Source: Tomocerus qinae (lineage: Eukaryota > Arthropoda > Collembola > Entomobryomorpha > Tomoceridae). Taken from it: a stretch of 64,000 nucleotides of DNA. The notes below the pieces were generated by a model that did no database searches, was not told where the DNA came from, and was given only the letters and a program-made list of their open reading frames with translations. A program made the translations under genes and the position numbers. The DNA lies in assembly GCA_020055645.1 (NCBI GenBank), contig CM034549.1, forward strand, positions 10,257,501 to 10,321,500, in the 5' to 3' direction. Position 1 is the first letter of the stretch. Each line of letters opens with the position of its first letter. Below, piece after piece: positions 50,322 to 61,442 of the stretch.

Positions 50322-51690
50322 TGCTTAATGTGATTGTGTTGTGAGATTAATTTGAAATCAATGGTCATAGTACTGAATTTTACCATGAAATTGTTTCTTT
50401 AAAAAATATGGATATCTTAGGGCTGTACCAATTAATCCAAAATGAGAAAAGATTCTTTCAGCAAAGCCTAACTGCCAACAAATGTGATTCAATAAAAACG
50501 TTGTAATAAAGTGGATGTTGCAGCTTTCCTTAACTCTTTTACGTCGCTTTTCAAGTATATATGTGAAAAAATTTGAGAAAACATTAAAGAATGGATATGT
50601 TATGTAAGTTAATAACAGTCTTTATTTAGTTTGCCAGGAAATGATCTGGGTATCGCCGAAAGGTTATCTCTGTGAATTATCAACATCAACCATAATCCAT
50701 TAGTTTGAATTTACTAAGGATTTGGATTGGAGGGAATTGTTTTATACAGCAGTATAAAAATGTAAAATTTTCTCAAATATACATATACATGTATTATTTA
50801 TATTGACAAATAGGTATATTAAATTCTTAACTATGATGCCATGCAGGATAATATGTGATTTAATAAAGCAAACAATATTGTTTGATAAATATTTACCATT
50901 TATCAGAAATATGATTTCTATGTAAGACATTGATACCTTTGCATCATATTATGTATAACTAGTAAAGTTACCCGTCCTACGGACGGGGTAGTAACAGAAC
51001 GGTTGCATTCATTAAAAATTTTCTAAATTTTCAAGTGTAAAAGGAGAGAACCGCATAAGGGCACCCATTTATGATTGAACATTTGACACAGAGCACAGAG
51101 AAATAGGGTCTTTAAATTTTGTGTACTCGTAGATTATTTAGCGACGAAGGTCATACTAAAGTTCTGGAAATGGGTTTTTTTCCGTTCGGTAGATATTTAG
51201 TTGCAACCACCGCTACTTTTAACACGTAAGTATATACTCGAATTGCTTATTTCGGGGTTTTCTAAACAAAACTTACTGAGCACAAGAACCTAGAGATCCC
51301 AATTTTTTATGACATGTAAGGGAACATTTCCTGGATTTGTTGTATAATTCTTAGAAATGGGTTTTTTGTTGTTCAGGAGGAATTCATTTTTAATTGTTGA
51401 AGAAATGATTTTGAAGTCCAAAGGGTAAGTTCTACATGGTTTATCTGTGTTGCCATACATATACATACTTTAAGCTCACTCAAGGTAACTTGCAGTGCAA
51501 AAGTAGATTGAGATATGCAAATACTTATACATGCCAAGCCAAGGTGATTCAATGTTCGATTAGCTAGACACAAGGGGTAGAAAATATATATAAAATAACT
51601 CAACACCAAATCCAAATAGCCCCCTCCCGAAATCAAAACATTCTGTACCCGAATTCAATATGTAACGCACCCAATATCAGAATATTACAA
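50322..51690. other. Upstream of RTK C; repeat-like sequence from 50960
   Basis: To about 50930 this resembles the upstream regions of copies A and B. From about 50960 the sequence is foreign to the block. It starts with a GC-rich hairpin CCCGTCC-TAC-GGACGGG (50971-50987), and the phrase gaaatgggttttttt...gttc recurs at about 51168 and 51354, which suggests a degraded transposable element. No coding region supported. Confidence 0.45.
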
Positions 51691-52022
51691 TAAATTCTAG
51701 TACTTTTAAATAAATTCTAGTACTTTTAAATAAATTCTAGTACTTTTAAATAAATTCTAGTACTTTTGAATAAATTCTAGTACTTTTAAATAAATTCTAG
51801 TACTTTTAAATAAATTCTAGTACTTTTAAATAAATTCTAGTACTTTTAAATAAATTCTAGTACTTTTAAATAAATTCTAGTACTTTTAAATAAATTCTAG
51901 TACTTTTAAATAAATTCTAGTACTTTTAAATAAATTCTAGTACTTTTAAATAAATTCTAGTACTTTTAAATAAATTCTAGTACTTTTAAATAAATTCTAG
52001 TACTTTTAAATAAATTCTAGTA
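51691..52022. repeat. 20-bp tandem satellite, about 16.6 copies
   Basis: Monomer taaattctagtacttttaaa repeated head to tail. The only variant I see is one G for A near 51768, so the array is very young or recently homogenised. It stops abruptly at tatcttcg. Confidence 0.97.
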
Positions 52023-52353
52023 TCTTCGAAGTAATTAAAATAAATCAGGCAATAATGTATTCAGTTGTAGTATTAAGCTAACTATTTCTTACAATGAATT
52101 GAAACAAATACAATGGTACCTGCATATTTCTGTATAAACTAATTTTTCTCTCTTTATTTTCTCTTTAACACTGTTCCATAATTACATATTTAACGAATAA
52201 CCTTTCCAATTTAAACATAACAATTAATGGCACTGATTAAGCGAAGACATTGATAAGATATCTGTGTATACTATTTATTATCACTCGAACTCAAATAACT
52301 TTATCTATCACTGCTCTAATTATAACTGAAATAACAACTCTGCCCTTTAAAAT
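52023..52353. other. Short spacer, nothing recognised
   Basis: Between the satellite and the stop of the DDE transposase gene. AT-rich; should contain the transposase 3' end. Nothing else supported. Confidence 0.5.
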
Positions 52354-54759
52354 TCAGATTTTCTGGTGCGATTCATTCTTGACTATCCTCGAGGTGGTTT
52401 TGCAATAACTCCTAATAATAATATTTTCAGCCAATCTCCGCTTATTGGAAACTAAGTCTATTTCTTGATGACGAGCAAATCCTAAGTACCATATCACTGA
52501 TGTTATATGACTACAGCAGCCCACTGTTCGGGAACCATTTTTACAGCGGCAGTACCATCCTGTTATTGCATTTTCTCCAGCCTTAGAGCTGTCAAATGTT
52601 ATCCAAACCATGTGAATTCCTTGCCCAAATCTGGATTCCATGTTAACTCGAATCATATCAGCCAGCTCTGGTTCTTCAAAAGTCCAAAAGCAGTAACTGG
52701 AATTTTTCTTCAAGTGCCGTCTTGTGTACAAAGGAGCATTTTTTCTTTGGTACTTTCCAATAGTTATATTTTTGATATCTTTTTCAGTCAAAACAGGAAA
52801 GTTTAAAAGAGTATCCTTAGATGCTGGTACTAAATTGCTCCTTCTCCGTTCCAAATTCAAACTTTCCACTCGGATCTGCAGTTTGTTTTCCTGTTGAGTC
52901 CTTAGAAGGGCATTGTTGGCCATTTCCATGTGTTCTTGATCATCCTTAAACAATGGAGCAGAATAGGCGTTGAGAAAACCACATATAATTCGAAATATAG
53001 ACGGCAATTTTGGTAGATATGTGGCTTCTATCTTTTCTTTTAAAAATTTGAATCTTTTAGCATGTCCATTTTTAGCTTCTACTGTCCAACGAATCATGGT
53101 GACTTTTCTGGTTTCATTTGCTTGACTAGTCGTAAACTGTGGCTGTTTTTTCTGCAAGCAACTTGGCGAAAAGGTTTTATATCCTTTTTCAACAAGGTCT
53201 GGAATGACATCACGGAAACCACGGTCTAGTAAAAAGTAATCATTAGGCCGCAGGAAGGAGGAAATTCCATCAGTATCTAGTAGCATAGCTTTCAATATGT
53301 TTGAGTCATTGTTTCCATTATCTGCAAAGTAAAGCCCATCTGCGTCTTGTATGTAGCCCTTAGGATGGATGACCATCATTGGCTTCACCAGATTTCCGTG
53401 TTTATGGTTAGAATAGGTCTTCTTCTGATCGTCATGGTCCGATAACTGTTCAATGTATAAATATGTGCCATCAGCAATGAGGCACATTGAACTTTCATCG
53501 GCTCCAAAAAGAGTATGCGCAAAAGATGACTGGTGTTGTTTTGCTTCTTCTCTGGTAATATGGTGATAGCCAAGATAACGTGGAACAAAATGTTTTTCTA
53601 ATGCCAACCTAACACTTTCAAATGTGTCACTCACACGCTGTTGACAATTCATGCCGAAAAGTATTGAGAGAACATCTTGGGATAAATTAGTTTTCAGTTT
53701 CATAAGGAAAAGGCCAAGAGCATTCCTTTTAGTGCGGTTGCAACTATCACGAAGATCTGAAGAAATCAGTTTAAACGTGTGTTCAAAGTCTGTTTTGGAT
53801 AAACCAGTAAGCAGTTGATAGTCCTCAGTTGTGTATTGAGAATGTTCATCAAAGGTTACTGTGTTTACTGTAGAGAAAACTTTAGCATTAAACGACGACA
53901 GAATAACTTTCACGTCGTCACCAGTCAGCAAGGTTGAAGTTTGGGAGGCTATCACTTTCTTTTCTGCATCATCGTTAAAGTATCCGTTATCGTTCAGGTG
54001 ATTTGCACAGCATCGGTTGTTTACTGGTATCAGTATCTTTTTGTGAAACCAAACAGAAGCTATGGCTCTTTTAGGAATGCGTAATCTGCCCTCCTTGTTT
54101 TTATTCCCACAAAGGAAACACTTGCTCATAGTACTAGTACAAGATGGAACATTAACTTCAATAGCTTCCTTTAATCTCGGGAGCTTAAACTTGGTAGCAT
54201 CAGATATCGAACTTATTGTAGTCGATGTTTCATGTTCAGACGGTTCATTAATGTGAGAAATAACACTAGTATTGGTACAACTTAAGGCTTGATTCGAAGA
54301 ATGGCCACTGAATCCTGCAGAACTAATTGAAGATTGAGAATTAAAGCTCAAAGTAGAAGCATGTGAGTCCACGGAGAAATTAGATTGATAACTATCTGCA
54401 ACAGTCGTTAATGAGGATTGAGTTGAGAAGTCCATCGAATCGTTTGGCAACGAAGACACGTCGCTATCATGCTCCGAATTCATTTCAAAGTCCATTGGTT
54501 CCATTTCTTCCCTATTTGTAGATTTCGCAACTTTCGGCTTATTTAACGGCTTGATTCTTCGAAATTGACTGTTTTTTAGGGCCAAATGACAGTTTTTACA
54601 AATATGACCATCTCTATTTACAACTTTATCGACGCCAGAGCTTATTCTTAGAAATGTTAGATATTTTTCAACTCGCAGCCATACGGTATCAGTAACACTC
54701 CTTCCTCCAGTTTCAATCCTTCGATAACACACGCAACAATTTTTTTGAGCTCCAGGCAT
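52354..54759 (-). CDS. DDE transposase with SWIM finger (801 aa)
   Basis: One uninterrupted frame from ATG 54759 to TGA 52354; the frame is open slightly upstream without an ATG. The N-terminus has two CxxC pairs (CCVCYRR, ICKNC), and a second Cys-rich segment CFLC...CCANHL lies at about 215-255. The middle carries a DDE_Tnp_4-like nuclease pattern: Asp in LIADGTYLYIE, Asp in FLLDRGFRD, Glu in TVEAKNGHAKRF. The C-terminus has a SWIM zinc finger CRCKNGSRTVGCCSH. This places it near the Harbinger/IS5-type superfamily and suggests a domesticated or autonomous transposase. I could not find convincing terminal inverted repeats around it by eye, so it may be a host gene derived from a transposon. 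All candidate catalytic residues are present and there is no frameshift. Confidence 0.85.
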   Translation of the reverse strand: MPGAQKNCCVCYRRIETGGRSVTDTVWLRVEKYLTFLRISSGVDKVVNRDGHICKNCHLALKNSQFRRIKPLNKPKVAKSTNREEMEPMDFEMNSEHDSDVSSLPNDSMDFSTQSSLTTVADSYQSNFSVDSHASTLSFNSQSSISSAGFSGHSSNQALSCTNTSVISHINEPSEHETSTTISSISDATKFKLPRLKEAIEVNVPSCTSTMSKCFLCGNKNKEGRLRIPKRAIASVWFHKKILIPVNNRCCANHLNDNGYFNDDAEKKVIASQTSTLLTGDDVKVILSSFNAKVFSTVNTVTFDEHSQYTTEDYQLLTGLSKTDFEHTFKLISSDLRDSCNRTKRNALGLFLMKLKTNLSQDVLSILFGMNCQQRVSDTFESVRLALEKHFVPRYLGYHHITREEAKQHQSSFAHTLFGADESSMCLIADGTYLYIEQLSDHDDQKKTYSNHKHGNLVKPMMVIHPKGYIQDADGLYFADNGNNDSNILKAMLLDTDGISSFLRPNDYFLLDRGFRDVIPDLVEKGYKTFSPSCLQKKQPQFTTSQANETRKVTMIRWTVEAKNGHAKRFKFLKEKIEATYLPKLPSIFRIICGFLNAYSAPLFKDDQEHMEMANNALLRTQQENKLQIRVESLNLERRRSNLVPASKDTLLNFPVLTEKDIKNITIGKYQRKNAPLYTRRHLKKNSSYCFWTFEEPELADMIRVNMESRFGQGIHMVWITFDSSKAGENAITGWYCRCKNGSRTVGCCSHITSVIWYLGFARHQEIDLVSNKRRLAENIIIRSYCKTTSRIVKNESHQKI

Positions 54760-54827
54760 TTTTATTGAAAAATATAGGCACACTGATTTTTGAAATATCT
54801 GATCACATTTTTTAAATTGGTAAACTT

Positions 54828-55367
54828 GTTGCTGGTAATAACATTTTTACTGATTTGGCGAATTTAAAATGTGGTTGCTTTTAATGTGGAAAAATGTGGT
54901 CACTTTAGTATTTATTATTTTGTTCAATTTTTCGTCGCCCTGTAAAACAAAACCCAAAAAGTTCCCTAGGGGGTACCCAAAACAGACAGGCGACTTACAG
55001 TTCAAACGCAATGGTATCAAATTCCTGGTACCCTAATCAGTCTGGCCCACAGATGTGGACACAATGACAATTAAACCGTACCAGTTATTTCTTTACCATT
55101 AGGTCATTGCGTTAGCACTGCCCGTAATGAAAGTACCCCTAGCAGTATAACGCGAAACACAACTTAATATAATTGTGGATGGGCGAAAACAAGTGTAGAT
55201 TGCTCTACACCATACCAAACCCTTGCTACTTTCTTAAATATTAATGTATTATTGTCTAATATACAATATTACATTAATATAAAACAAAGGAACCCACGTA
55301 CCACCCAGAAGCACTTTTTAAAAAAAAATTCGGTGAAAATCGTGATGAAAATGTTATTACCAGCAAC
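54828..55367. repeat. 20-bp inverted repeats, 540 bp apart
   Basis: gttgctggtaataacatttt at 54828-54847 is the exact reverse complement of 55348-55367. The enclosed 500 bp have no coding frame. It could be a MITE, or one end of the neighbouring transposon. The flanks show no obvious target duplication. Confidence 0.6.
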
Positions 55368-55765
55368 CTCTGACAGAATTTGAACTCTGACAGAGAGGAA
55401 ATGAACGATTTTTAATTTATGATAATTTTTAGCTAGTAGGTTTTCGCGCTCAAAAGAGCAAATTGATTTTGCATTGTTATAAATAAGTATAGATAGGTAT
55501 TATCACCTAGGCACCTCCTCCCTCACCTTTGTTGCCCATATCACCTTGGGTCATTAGCGGAGGGATACCATAAAGGAGGATCTTTTTAGGACTATTGTCT
55601 CACTCATGTCAGTTACTAAGACAATTTTTAGTAACTTTTATTCAGTGACTCAGGCCCACCCATGTCCCATTTGATTTTCATGGGACAATTTCAAAACTAA
55701 ATGGGGCTAGGCCAATTACTCCAGTCTTAGGCGGTTCTCTCCTTTGTAAAAGTTATGCTGATCAA
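55368..55765. other. Non-coding with small hairpins
   Basis: Contains agttactaa/ttagtaact (55611-55619 and 55628-55636) and tgtcccat/atgggaca (55663-55670 and 55680-55687), both perfect short hairpins. No gene recognised. Confidence 0.45.
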
Positions 55766-56103
55766 TGTGGAGTGATGTGTGGAGTAGAATATTGAGTAAG
55801 TATGGAGTAGAATATGGAGTAAGTATGGAGTACAATATGGAGTAAGTATGGAGAAGTATATGTAGTAAGTGTGGAATAGAATATAGAGTAAGTATGGAGA
55901 AGAACATGGAGTAAGCGTGGAGTAGAATATGGAGTAAGTGTGGAATAGTATGGAGTAAGCGTGGAGTAGAATATGGAGTAAGTGGGGAATTGAATATGGA
56001 GTAAGTGTGGAATTGAATATGGAGTAAGTGTGGAATTGAATATGGAGTAAGTATGGAATTGAATATGGAGTAAGTGTGGAGTAGAATATGGAGTATAACA
56101 TAG
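55766..56103. repeat. 23-bp minisatellite, about 14 degenerate copies
   Basis: Monomer close to aatatggagtaagtgtggaat plus two bases, with many point variants and one short unit. It stays open in three minus-strand frames, but those are repeat artefacts (LHTYSIFNS-type repeats) and not genes. Confidence 0.92.
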
Positions 56104-56159
56104 ATTGGTGTAAGGAGTATTATCCTCAAGGGAACACGACGTCACCCGTCACCCACCAC

Positions 56160-56735
56160 GAAGTTACCCCCATGAAATTGCCTGTCAAAATTTAACCTGC
56201 CGTCCACTTGCCCATCAAACATTTACTTGCCGTCCACTTGACCATCAAAAATCCACATGTCTTCCACTTGCCCATCAAACATCTACCTGCTGTCAACTTG
56301 ACCATCAAACATCCAGCGGTCGTCTACTTGCACATCAAACATCTACCTGACATCCACCTGCCGTGTTGTTACCCGTAAAAATTCTTCGTGTTTTAAAATT
56401 ACCCGTTAAAATTCCATCTGCCGTGCAATTACCCTTCAAAATTCATCATGCCATCCACTTACATAGCAAACATTGACTTGCCTTTTTCTTCCCCATCAAA
56501 AATTTATCTGCCGTGATGTTACCCGTCAAAACTCTACGTACTTAAAAATTACCCCGTCAAAATTCTACGTGCTTTTAAATTACCGTTTCAAAAATCTAAA
56601 TGCTGTAAAATTACCCTTTCAAAGTGGAAGCGCCTTAACATTACCCGTTAAAGTTCTACCTGCCGTGAAATTACCCATCAAAATTCCACCTTCCCTAAAA
56701 TTACCCGTCAAAATTAAGCCTGCCGTCGATGAGTG
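56160..56735. repeat. 30-bp minisatellite, about 19 degenerate copies
   Basis: Units alternate a 'tgccgt' and a 'cccatcaaa/cccgtcaaa' core every 30 bases, e.g. acttgcccatcaaacattt. The first units resemble each other most; later ones drift to ttacccgtcaaaattct. Units of 30 or 31 bases. Confidence 0.85.
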
Positions 56736-56975
56736 TTGGTACACGTGTAGTGTGGTCTCGGCTTTCGTATAGTTAGAATTGTTCTCCCAGCTACATGAAA
56801 TAAATAATTTTATATTATACCCCATTGGTAGATATAGTTTGATACTTGAGTTTTTTAAGATAAATATGTTCAATGAAATGAAATTAAATTAGTCATATGC
56901 AATGGAGTAAGGTATATTTTAAAAAATTACAGCTGATTTCCGCTACGCGCCGTTATGTCTTATAGAAATTATGCT

Positions 56976-57235
56976 GTCGGGTGTCGGTTCTTGTGCTAGT
57001 GGGTGTCGGGTCTTGTGTTAGTGGGTATCGGGTCTTGTGTTAGTGGGTGTCGGGTCTTGTGTTAGTGGGTTTCGGGTCTTGTGTTAGTGGGTTTCGGGTC
57101 TTGCGCTAGTGGGTGTCGGGTCTTGTGCTAGTGGGTGTCGGGTCTTATGTTAGTAAGTGTCGGGTCTTGTGCTAGTGGGTGTCGGGTCTTGCGTTAGTGG
57201 GTGTCGGGTCTTGCGTTAGTGGGTGTCGGGTATTC
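56976..57235. repeat. 22-bp minisatellite, about 12 copies
   Basis: Unit gggtgtcgggtcttgtgtta plus gt, head to tail, G/T-rich on the plus strand. Few variants (ttc for ctt, gc for gt). Confidence 0.93.
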
Positions 57236-57590
57236 TGTCGTCAGGTCCCATGTAGTCGGCTGTTTCAATGGCGTATGTCAGACCCTATGTTGTCGGCGGT
57301 CAGGTTTGTGGGTGTCGGGTCCTATGAGGTCGGCTGTCGTGTTTGTGGGTGTCGGACCACATGTGGTCGGCTGTCGTTTTTGTGGGGACCCTACGTGGTC
57401 GGCTGTCGTGTTTGTGGGTGTCGGACCCCATGTGGTCGGCTGTCGCGTTGATGGATGTTGGGTCTTGTGTCATGGGTGTGGTGTTCAGTGTAGTCGGCTG
57501 TTGCGTTGATGGGTTTTGGGTCTTGAGTCATTGGGTGTGATGTTCCGTGTAGTCGGCTGTCGTGTTTGTGGGAGTCGGGTCGAGCTTGGG
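57236..57590. repeat. Related 37-38-bp degenerate repeat
   Basis: Continues from the 22-bp array with longer units that join its gggtgtcgg core to a new catgtggtcggctgtcg segment. Looks like a higher-order derivative of the neighbouring array. Open frames on both strands here are repeat artefacts. Confidence 0.75.
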
Positions 57591-58741
57591 TCTGCCACAA
57601 CAGCTGTTAGTTTGCGTTTGAATTGACGGAAGAGTGAGCGGCGGCTAATAGCAAAGTGAGGCTTATGGTAAAGAGATGACTGTATTAAAGGGCGGCTAAT
57701 GGTCGCAGCATCAGCAGATACAGTCACCGACTCACTCTGCTATATCGTATGTATTGTTTGTGTGTATTCCTTTATAATGCACAGGATAGTGCCGTGTGCA
57801 ATGCCATAAGAATAAAAGTATCGTATCGTGTGCAGATGTGACAAAACTGCATTTTAAGGAGTAGAATAATCATTTACAATTTTAATCGTTTAAAATACAC
57901 TTTAAGCCTATCAAAATTTTACATGCCACACTCGAGAGATATAAGCTGATAAATGACATCACATTAAAATATTATTTGACAGTCTTAATAGTCTAAAGTC
58001 TAAAGTGGTGATTCATAATGTTATAAGAGGAGGTTGACAGTGAGAGTAAAACCAGTGGATTAGTACCCCTAGAGCAGTTTTCTGGGTTGGGTTTTTTGGC
58101 AAAAAATAATAATTAGTATAGGTGCTCACGAAAAATACAGCGAGTTAACTGTACTAAAACATTTTAAAAATAAAATTTTTATGCCTTAATTTTTGATTTT
58201 ATAGACGTAAATAATGGTAGTTTTAGGATTGCAAGGTTGTTATTGTCAGATGTAGTTTTCCTATATATACTATAGTATAGGCTTGCATTTATGCCTATAA
58301 TTATTATATAAAAAAACCCAAAAAACCCGGGGTCGAAGGTTTTTTCCTAAAAAATCCGGGTTTTTCGATACCTTGCCCAAGAGTAATCGGACTTCAGGTT
58401 TTTTGATCATTGATACAAATTCCGATTTTTGAGGACAATTGGATAGAAATCGGTGAAAATAGGATTCTGGTTGGTTAATGCTTACTTCTCATGTGTATTA
58501 TATAGTTCCAAAACATCTTTTTGCCCATTCATTAGAAGGAAAATGGATCATGTAGAACAATAAAATAGGCTTATCTATCTTCGACGAGAACTCGAAGATA
58601 ATCTTAATGTATTGTGCCACATGATCCATTGTCTTTCTAATGAAAGGGCAAAAAGATGTTTTGGAACACCAATAATCGTGTAAACGTAAATCTTGTCAAC
58701 TTTTTAAGAAGTATAGGCATTAGTTGAAGTTGAATGTTTAG
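57591..58741. other. Spacer with block remnant and fold-backs
   Basis: Segments at about 57900-58080 and 58380-58450 resemble the spacers upstream of RTK A and B, so the copy-C unit resumes here after the 50.9-57.9 kb insertion. At about 58320-58365 aaaaacccgg and ccgggttttt form a loose hairpin. Ends at the serine protease stop. Confidence 0.5.
58506..58666. repeat. Fold-back repeat, about 48-bp arms
   Basis: The left arm 58506-58553 (ttccaaaacatctttttgcc...) pairs with the right arm 58619-58666 (...ggcaaaaagatgttttggaa), with a few mismatches around a 65-base loop. MITE-like; no coding capacity. Confidence 0.8.
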
Positions 58742-60223
58742 TTACGGAGCGGCCATTGCTTCTTGAATCCAATCAATGTAATGAGAAACTTCTGTGTAAA
58801 CTCCAGGAAATTCCGGACGACCACAACCGATTCCAAACGAAACTATTCCTGAAAGGTATGAGTATTCTAAATCGCCAGCGACCACCAAAGGACCACCTAA
58901 TTGAAGTCATTTACACACATTCATTTAACAAGAGTTTATTGGAAACTGAATATGAATATGAAATACTCTGATTACCTGAATCCCCTTGACATGAATCCTT
59001 TCCTCCACCATCTTGATACGCACAAATCATATTGGTGGTTATATTATGTCTTCCTTTGTAAGCCGTGCCACATTGTTCATCGGATATAATAGGTATTTCA
59101 GCATAACGAAGGAATCTGGGAGATAAACCATTTTCCACTAAAGATCCCCATCCAGTGACAGTACCGATAGCTAAAAATAAAAATATCTATACAGTTAAAA
59201 ATCTAGCAATATTTTGATGAATATCCCTAGTATGGATAACCTAGGCTGTCTACAGACTTTTTGACTTTGGTGTCTAATAAAGCAGGGATAGATTTGCCGT
59301 ATAACCTCGGGATTTTTTGTATTTGTCACAAATGCGTTTCTCTGCATATATATTTAATGAGAAGTTATTTGGCGAACAGTTAGGGTATGATAAAAATGCA
59401 AAACATGAAAATGGAACCTTTCTTACCCATTAAAGGATGACCTAGGCTGACCGCAGACCTATAAGGTTTCGTAATTTTATAGTCTGTGAGAAGACTGCCA
59501 TGAAGTAGTGATTACAGAGTTGGTTCCTGTCGTAAAATTGGTGAAAATGGAATGTAATTTGCATATGCATATGTAAAGTACATCATAGAAATTGTACATA
59601 CTTGTAGTGAGCTACAATTTCCATAATGTAATTATTCTAGAATATTTCCTGTCCAGCAGAAACCCTTAGTCTGCGCGGACAGATTACTCAAAGTCTGTAG
59701 ACAGCCTAAGCTCTTTTACACGTAGTCTGGGAACAGTCATACTTTACTGTTAATTTGAAAGGTCATCCATACTAAGGATATATTTTAAAGTTATACATCC
59801 GTCTGGAGGAGTGTGCATTGCAGGTGGTAATAAAATGGGCTGAACCCACTCGAATTCGTCGAATTGTAATGGAGGATTAAGTTTCATGAGGGCAATGTCA
59901 TTTTCATATGTAACGTAGCTAAATCCAGGATGACGAATCACTTTAGCGACTCCATGTCGTCTCTCATGCCCTTCAGCTGCAGTAACATTATACTGATTCG
60001 AAACCACAACGTATGAAATGTTCATCAGGCACAATGGCAAGCCGTGACAATCCATTCTGGAGAAATTATTGATCCGTCACAGTAGTTAGTTGCCAAATAT
60101 TGGATTTGGACTTGATAGGGAAACTGCCCTTTCTAAAGAGATGCCTTTAAAAACGAGTAACTTTTATGATGAATTTGAATTAATAATTATTATAATAACC
60201 TCTGCCTGTTGACCTCCAACTTG
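58742..60223 (-). pseudogene. Trypsin-like serine protease with 2-bp frameshift
   Basis: Exons 60200-60223 (VGGQQAE, the IVGG-type start of the mature enzyme), 59797-60132, 58976-59170 and 58742-58896. The second carries FPYQVQIQ, CDGSIISPEWIVT, then ACHC with the catalytic His, and further on YENDIALMKL with the catalytic Asp. The third has VTGWGS, MICAYQDGG and KDSCQGDSG with the catalytic Ser; the last has [13 protein letters not shown] and the C-terminal [14 protein letters not shown]. Exon 59797-60132 is 336 bp but phases on both sides need 334: just after the His codon the frame shifts by an extra TG in a tgtg. So it is either a pseudogene or a sequence error. A signal-peptide-like start, MQSVFIVLGVVIFTA, lies at 60360 downwards, but I cannot place its donor site. 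Confidence 0.82.
59239..59710. repeat. MITE-like element in protease intron
   Basis: aggctgtctacagacttt at 59243-59260 is the exact complement of 59690-59707, with partial pairing beyond. A related internal copy ctaggctgaccgcagacct lies near 59441. It explains why this intron is over 600 bp while others are short. Confidence 0.75.
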
Positions 60224-60360
60224 CTGTTCAATGAAAGAATATTTCAAAATTATGTTTTCTAATTAAATGCTCTAAATAATATTACGTGATAGATTTTATA
60301 TTCATATTATTCATCTGCAGTGAAAATAACAACTCCTAAAACAATAAAAACAGATTGCAT

Positions 60361-61442
60361 AGTAGACTACTTGTGACCTGAAAACGGTGAGTGATAGGTT
60401 AGCCAAGCTTGGGGACTTCCATTTGCTAAGACAAGAGAGACTGGAACATCGAACTACTTGAATACTCCCATCTAATCAATTTCCAGTTGCATAATGAAGA
60501 TAACGCGTGGTGTAGTATAGTTAAAATTCGTATAGGATACTAAAAGATCAATCAAATAATATGGTTTGAAAAATTATTTTTAACTATAAACAACTTTATA
60601 AGGGCTTTATTTTTGAACTAGAAACACAAAGCACAATCAAAATCAAAGATGTTGGTAATTTTGAAATAATTACACAACAGATCTCAACACAGACTTTGCA
60701 TTTTGAAACATGAAATGCATAGCATACATACACACTTCCGCACTGCTCATAATTTGAGGGACATCATCCAAATGAAGACAACTTTTTCACTGTATCGGGC
60801 AGTCGAATTTTTTACAAATTAAAAAAAACCCGAGATACAACGATTGTTGGCTTTAGGGACTGAAGCCGCCCCCCCCCCTCCGAGAAAAATTCCTCCTCCA
60901 AGGAAAGGGGAATTTTTTCCTCAAAATAGCAAAAAAATTCTCGCTGTGCGCGATTTTTTGCTATTTTTAGGCCTATTTTGACTCATTTCCGTAAAAATAT
61001 GCCAAAAATTTTCGAGCTACGCGCGAATATATATCTTTTAAGTATCTATTGGAAATCTTAGCCCCCTCCGAAACTCAGTTCTGTATACGTGCTTGGTTTC
61101 GGAGATATTTCATATTCCGATTTTTGGTGTTATTTCACATGACCTGAAGCTAAAATACTAAAAAAATGATTTTTTTTGATCAAAGATGTTGGTTAATGAA
61201 AAGTGTCCACATAAGTTGTAACTAAAAATTTCCAATGAAGATCTTTTTTTGATTGTCCTATTTTTAACAATTCTGTAAAAACTTATATGGAATAAAAAAA
61301 TACTTTTTCTTAGAGCAATTTTTTATTTTTGTACTTACTATTCTTTCCAGAATGCATGAAATCGATGCAAATTCTTTTATATAGGTTCTTAATAGTATCA
61401 ATTAGGCAAGAGGTTTTATTGTAGTTTAATGTACTTAACCAC
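60361..61442. other. Spacer before RTK copy D
   Basis: Contains an 11-base C run near 60874, a stretch near 61150-61190 matching 43970-44010 (caaagatgttggtt), and at about 61265-61320 the last trace of the unknown gene's 3' end, in the same position as beside copies B and C. No functional gene. Confidence 0.5.

Noticed and set aside
51691..52022. Possible CRISPR-like array
   Set aside because: Monomers are directly adjacent without unique spacers, in a eukaryotic genome: a simple satellite.
55716..56145. Three overlapping 120-140-codon frames on the minus strand rich in LHTYSIF repeats
   Set aside because: They are translations of a 23-bp minisatellite. A period not divisible by three keeps several frames open at once; no start context or splice sites.
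57179..57540. Open frames of 65-102 codons rich in Gly, Val and Cys
   Set aside because: Artefacts of the 22-bp and 37-bp repeats; all frames share the same repeated peptide.
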